Shown one piece after another: positions 5,460 to 5,525 of a stretch of 5,525 nucleotides of DNA. The notes under the pieces are model-generated. The model did not search any database. It was not told where the DNA came from and saw only the letters and a program-made list of their open reading frames with translations. The position numbers and the translations under genes are program-made. The stretch covers positions 1 through 5,525 of the forward strand of contig QQUM01000738.1 in the NCBI GenBank assembly GCA_008501545.1, in the 5' to 3' direction. Source of the stretch: Calditrichota bacterium. GTDB taxonomy: Bacteria > Zhuqueibacterota > Zhuqueibacteria > Zhuqueibacterales > Geothermadaptataceae. The first letter of the stretch is position 1, and every line of letters begins with the position of its first letter.

Positions 5460-5525
5460 ACGGCGTTACCAACGACGGTTGGCCCATTTGTCAATGGCGA
5501 ATGGAGTGGTGAAATTACATTAACA
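2982..5525 (+). repeat. Coding array of alternating A/B Ig-like modules (four A, four B)
   Basis: Approximate boundaries in bases are A1 2982-3311, B1 3312-3665, A2 3666-4010, B2 4011-4313, A3 4314-4658, B3 4659-4958, A4 4959-5303, and B4 from 5304 past the TAA to the window edge. A2, A3 and A4 are each 115 codons; B2 and B3 are 101 and 100. The LQV/LHV block recurs at residues 36, 268, 484 and 699, so the true unit is an A+B pair of about 215 residues. Identity is clear in protein and patchy in DNA, which points to old duplication followed by divergence. B1 is the longest and most diverged copy. Confidence 0.85.
5460..5525 (+). pseudogene. In-frame continuation of the surface protein beyond the TAA (partial)
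   Basis: The 22 codons after TAA 5457-5459, read in the same frame, have no stop and give ...PTTVGPFVNGEWSGEITLT. This matches the second half of B modules: TNGWWSGDVTLT in B2, NNGQWNGNVTVT in B3 and IDGEWEGTLRVY in B1. The fragment is therefore the rest of the interrupted B4 module rather than a new gene, and it runs off the window. No start codon with a ribosome binding site is visible after the stop. The cause may be a nonsense mutation or a sequence error. Confidence 0.7.

Overview
The window looks like part of an accessory exopolysaccharide and cell-surface locus from a Gram-negative environmental bacterium. The evidence is two consecutive Pel polysaccharide genes, a probable sigma-54 promoter, and a secreted protein with a Sec signal peptide built from long Ig-like modules. 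The repeat-rich intergenic DNA and the style of the modules (LQVLLPG...TG.P...NAVD.WWNVV) recall uncultured FCB-type or Calditrichota/KSB1-like genomes. That placement is a low-confidence impression, not a result. All recognisable genes are on the + strand.

Layout. Bases 2-235 encode the last 77 residues of the cytoplasmic glycosyltransferase PelF. Bases 236-493 form an unusually long gap for a pel operon. It holds a GTCATTCC/GGAAT-type palindrome (275-320) and a heptamer-phased inverted repeat (331-427). Bases 494-1867 encode a full-length PelG, the multi-spanning membrane partner of PelF. Bases 1868-2351 carry no gene. This stretch holds a second copy of the inverted-repeat family (1913-2013), twelve perfect tandem copies of CACCCAA (2014-2097), an AT-rich palindrome with a near-copy 32 bp upstream (2165-2207), and a strong sigma-54-type -24/-12 element (2297-2311).

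The second transcription unit probably starts at that element. It holds a 162-residue protein with two membrane helices and a HAMP domain but no output domain (2352-2840). After 42 bp and a strong ribosome binding site comes a secreted protein (2883-5459) made of alternating A (about 115 aa) and B (about 100 aa) Ig-like modules. This reading frame stops at a TAA inside the fourth B module. The same frame continues with clear module homology for 22 more codons to the window edge, so the gene is either interrupted by a nonsense codon or carries a sequence error, and it probably extends beyond the window.

How the genes may work together. PelF polymerises the Pel chain and PelG helps move it across the inner membrane. 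The neighbouring HAMP/surface-protein pair appears to be a separately controlled unit. It could contribute an adhesin or matrix protein to the same biofilm lifestyle, but only adjacency supports this link. The most notable points are the in-frame stop, the sigma-54 promoter with candidate upstream activator sites, and one heptamer-phased repeat family on both sides of pelG.
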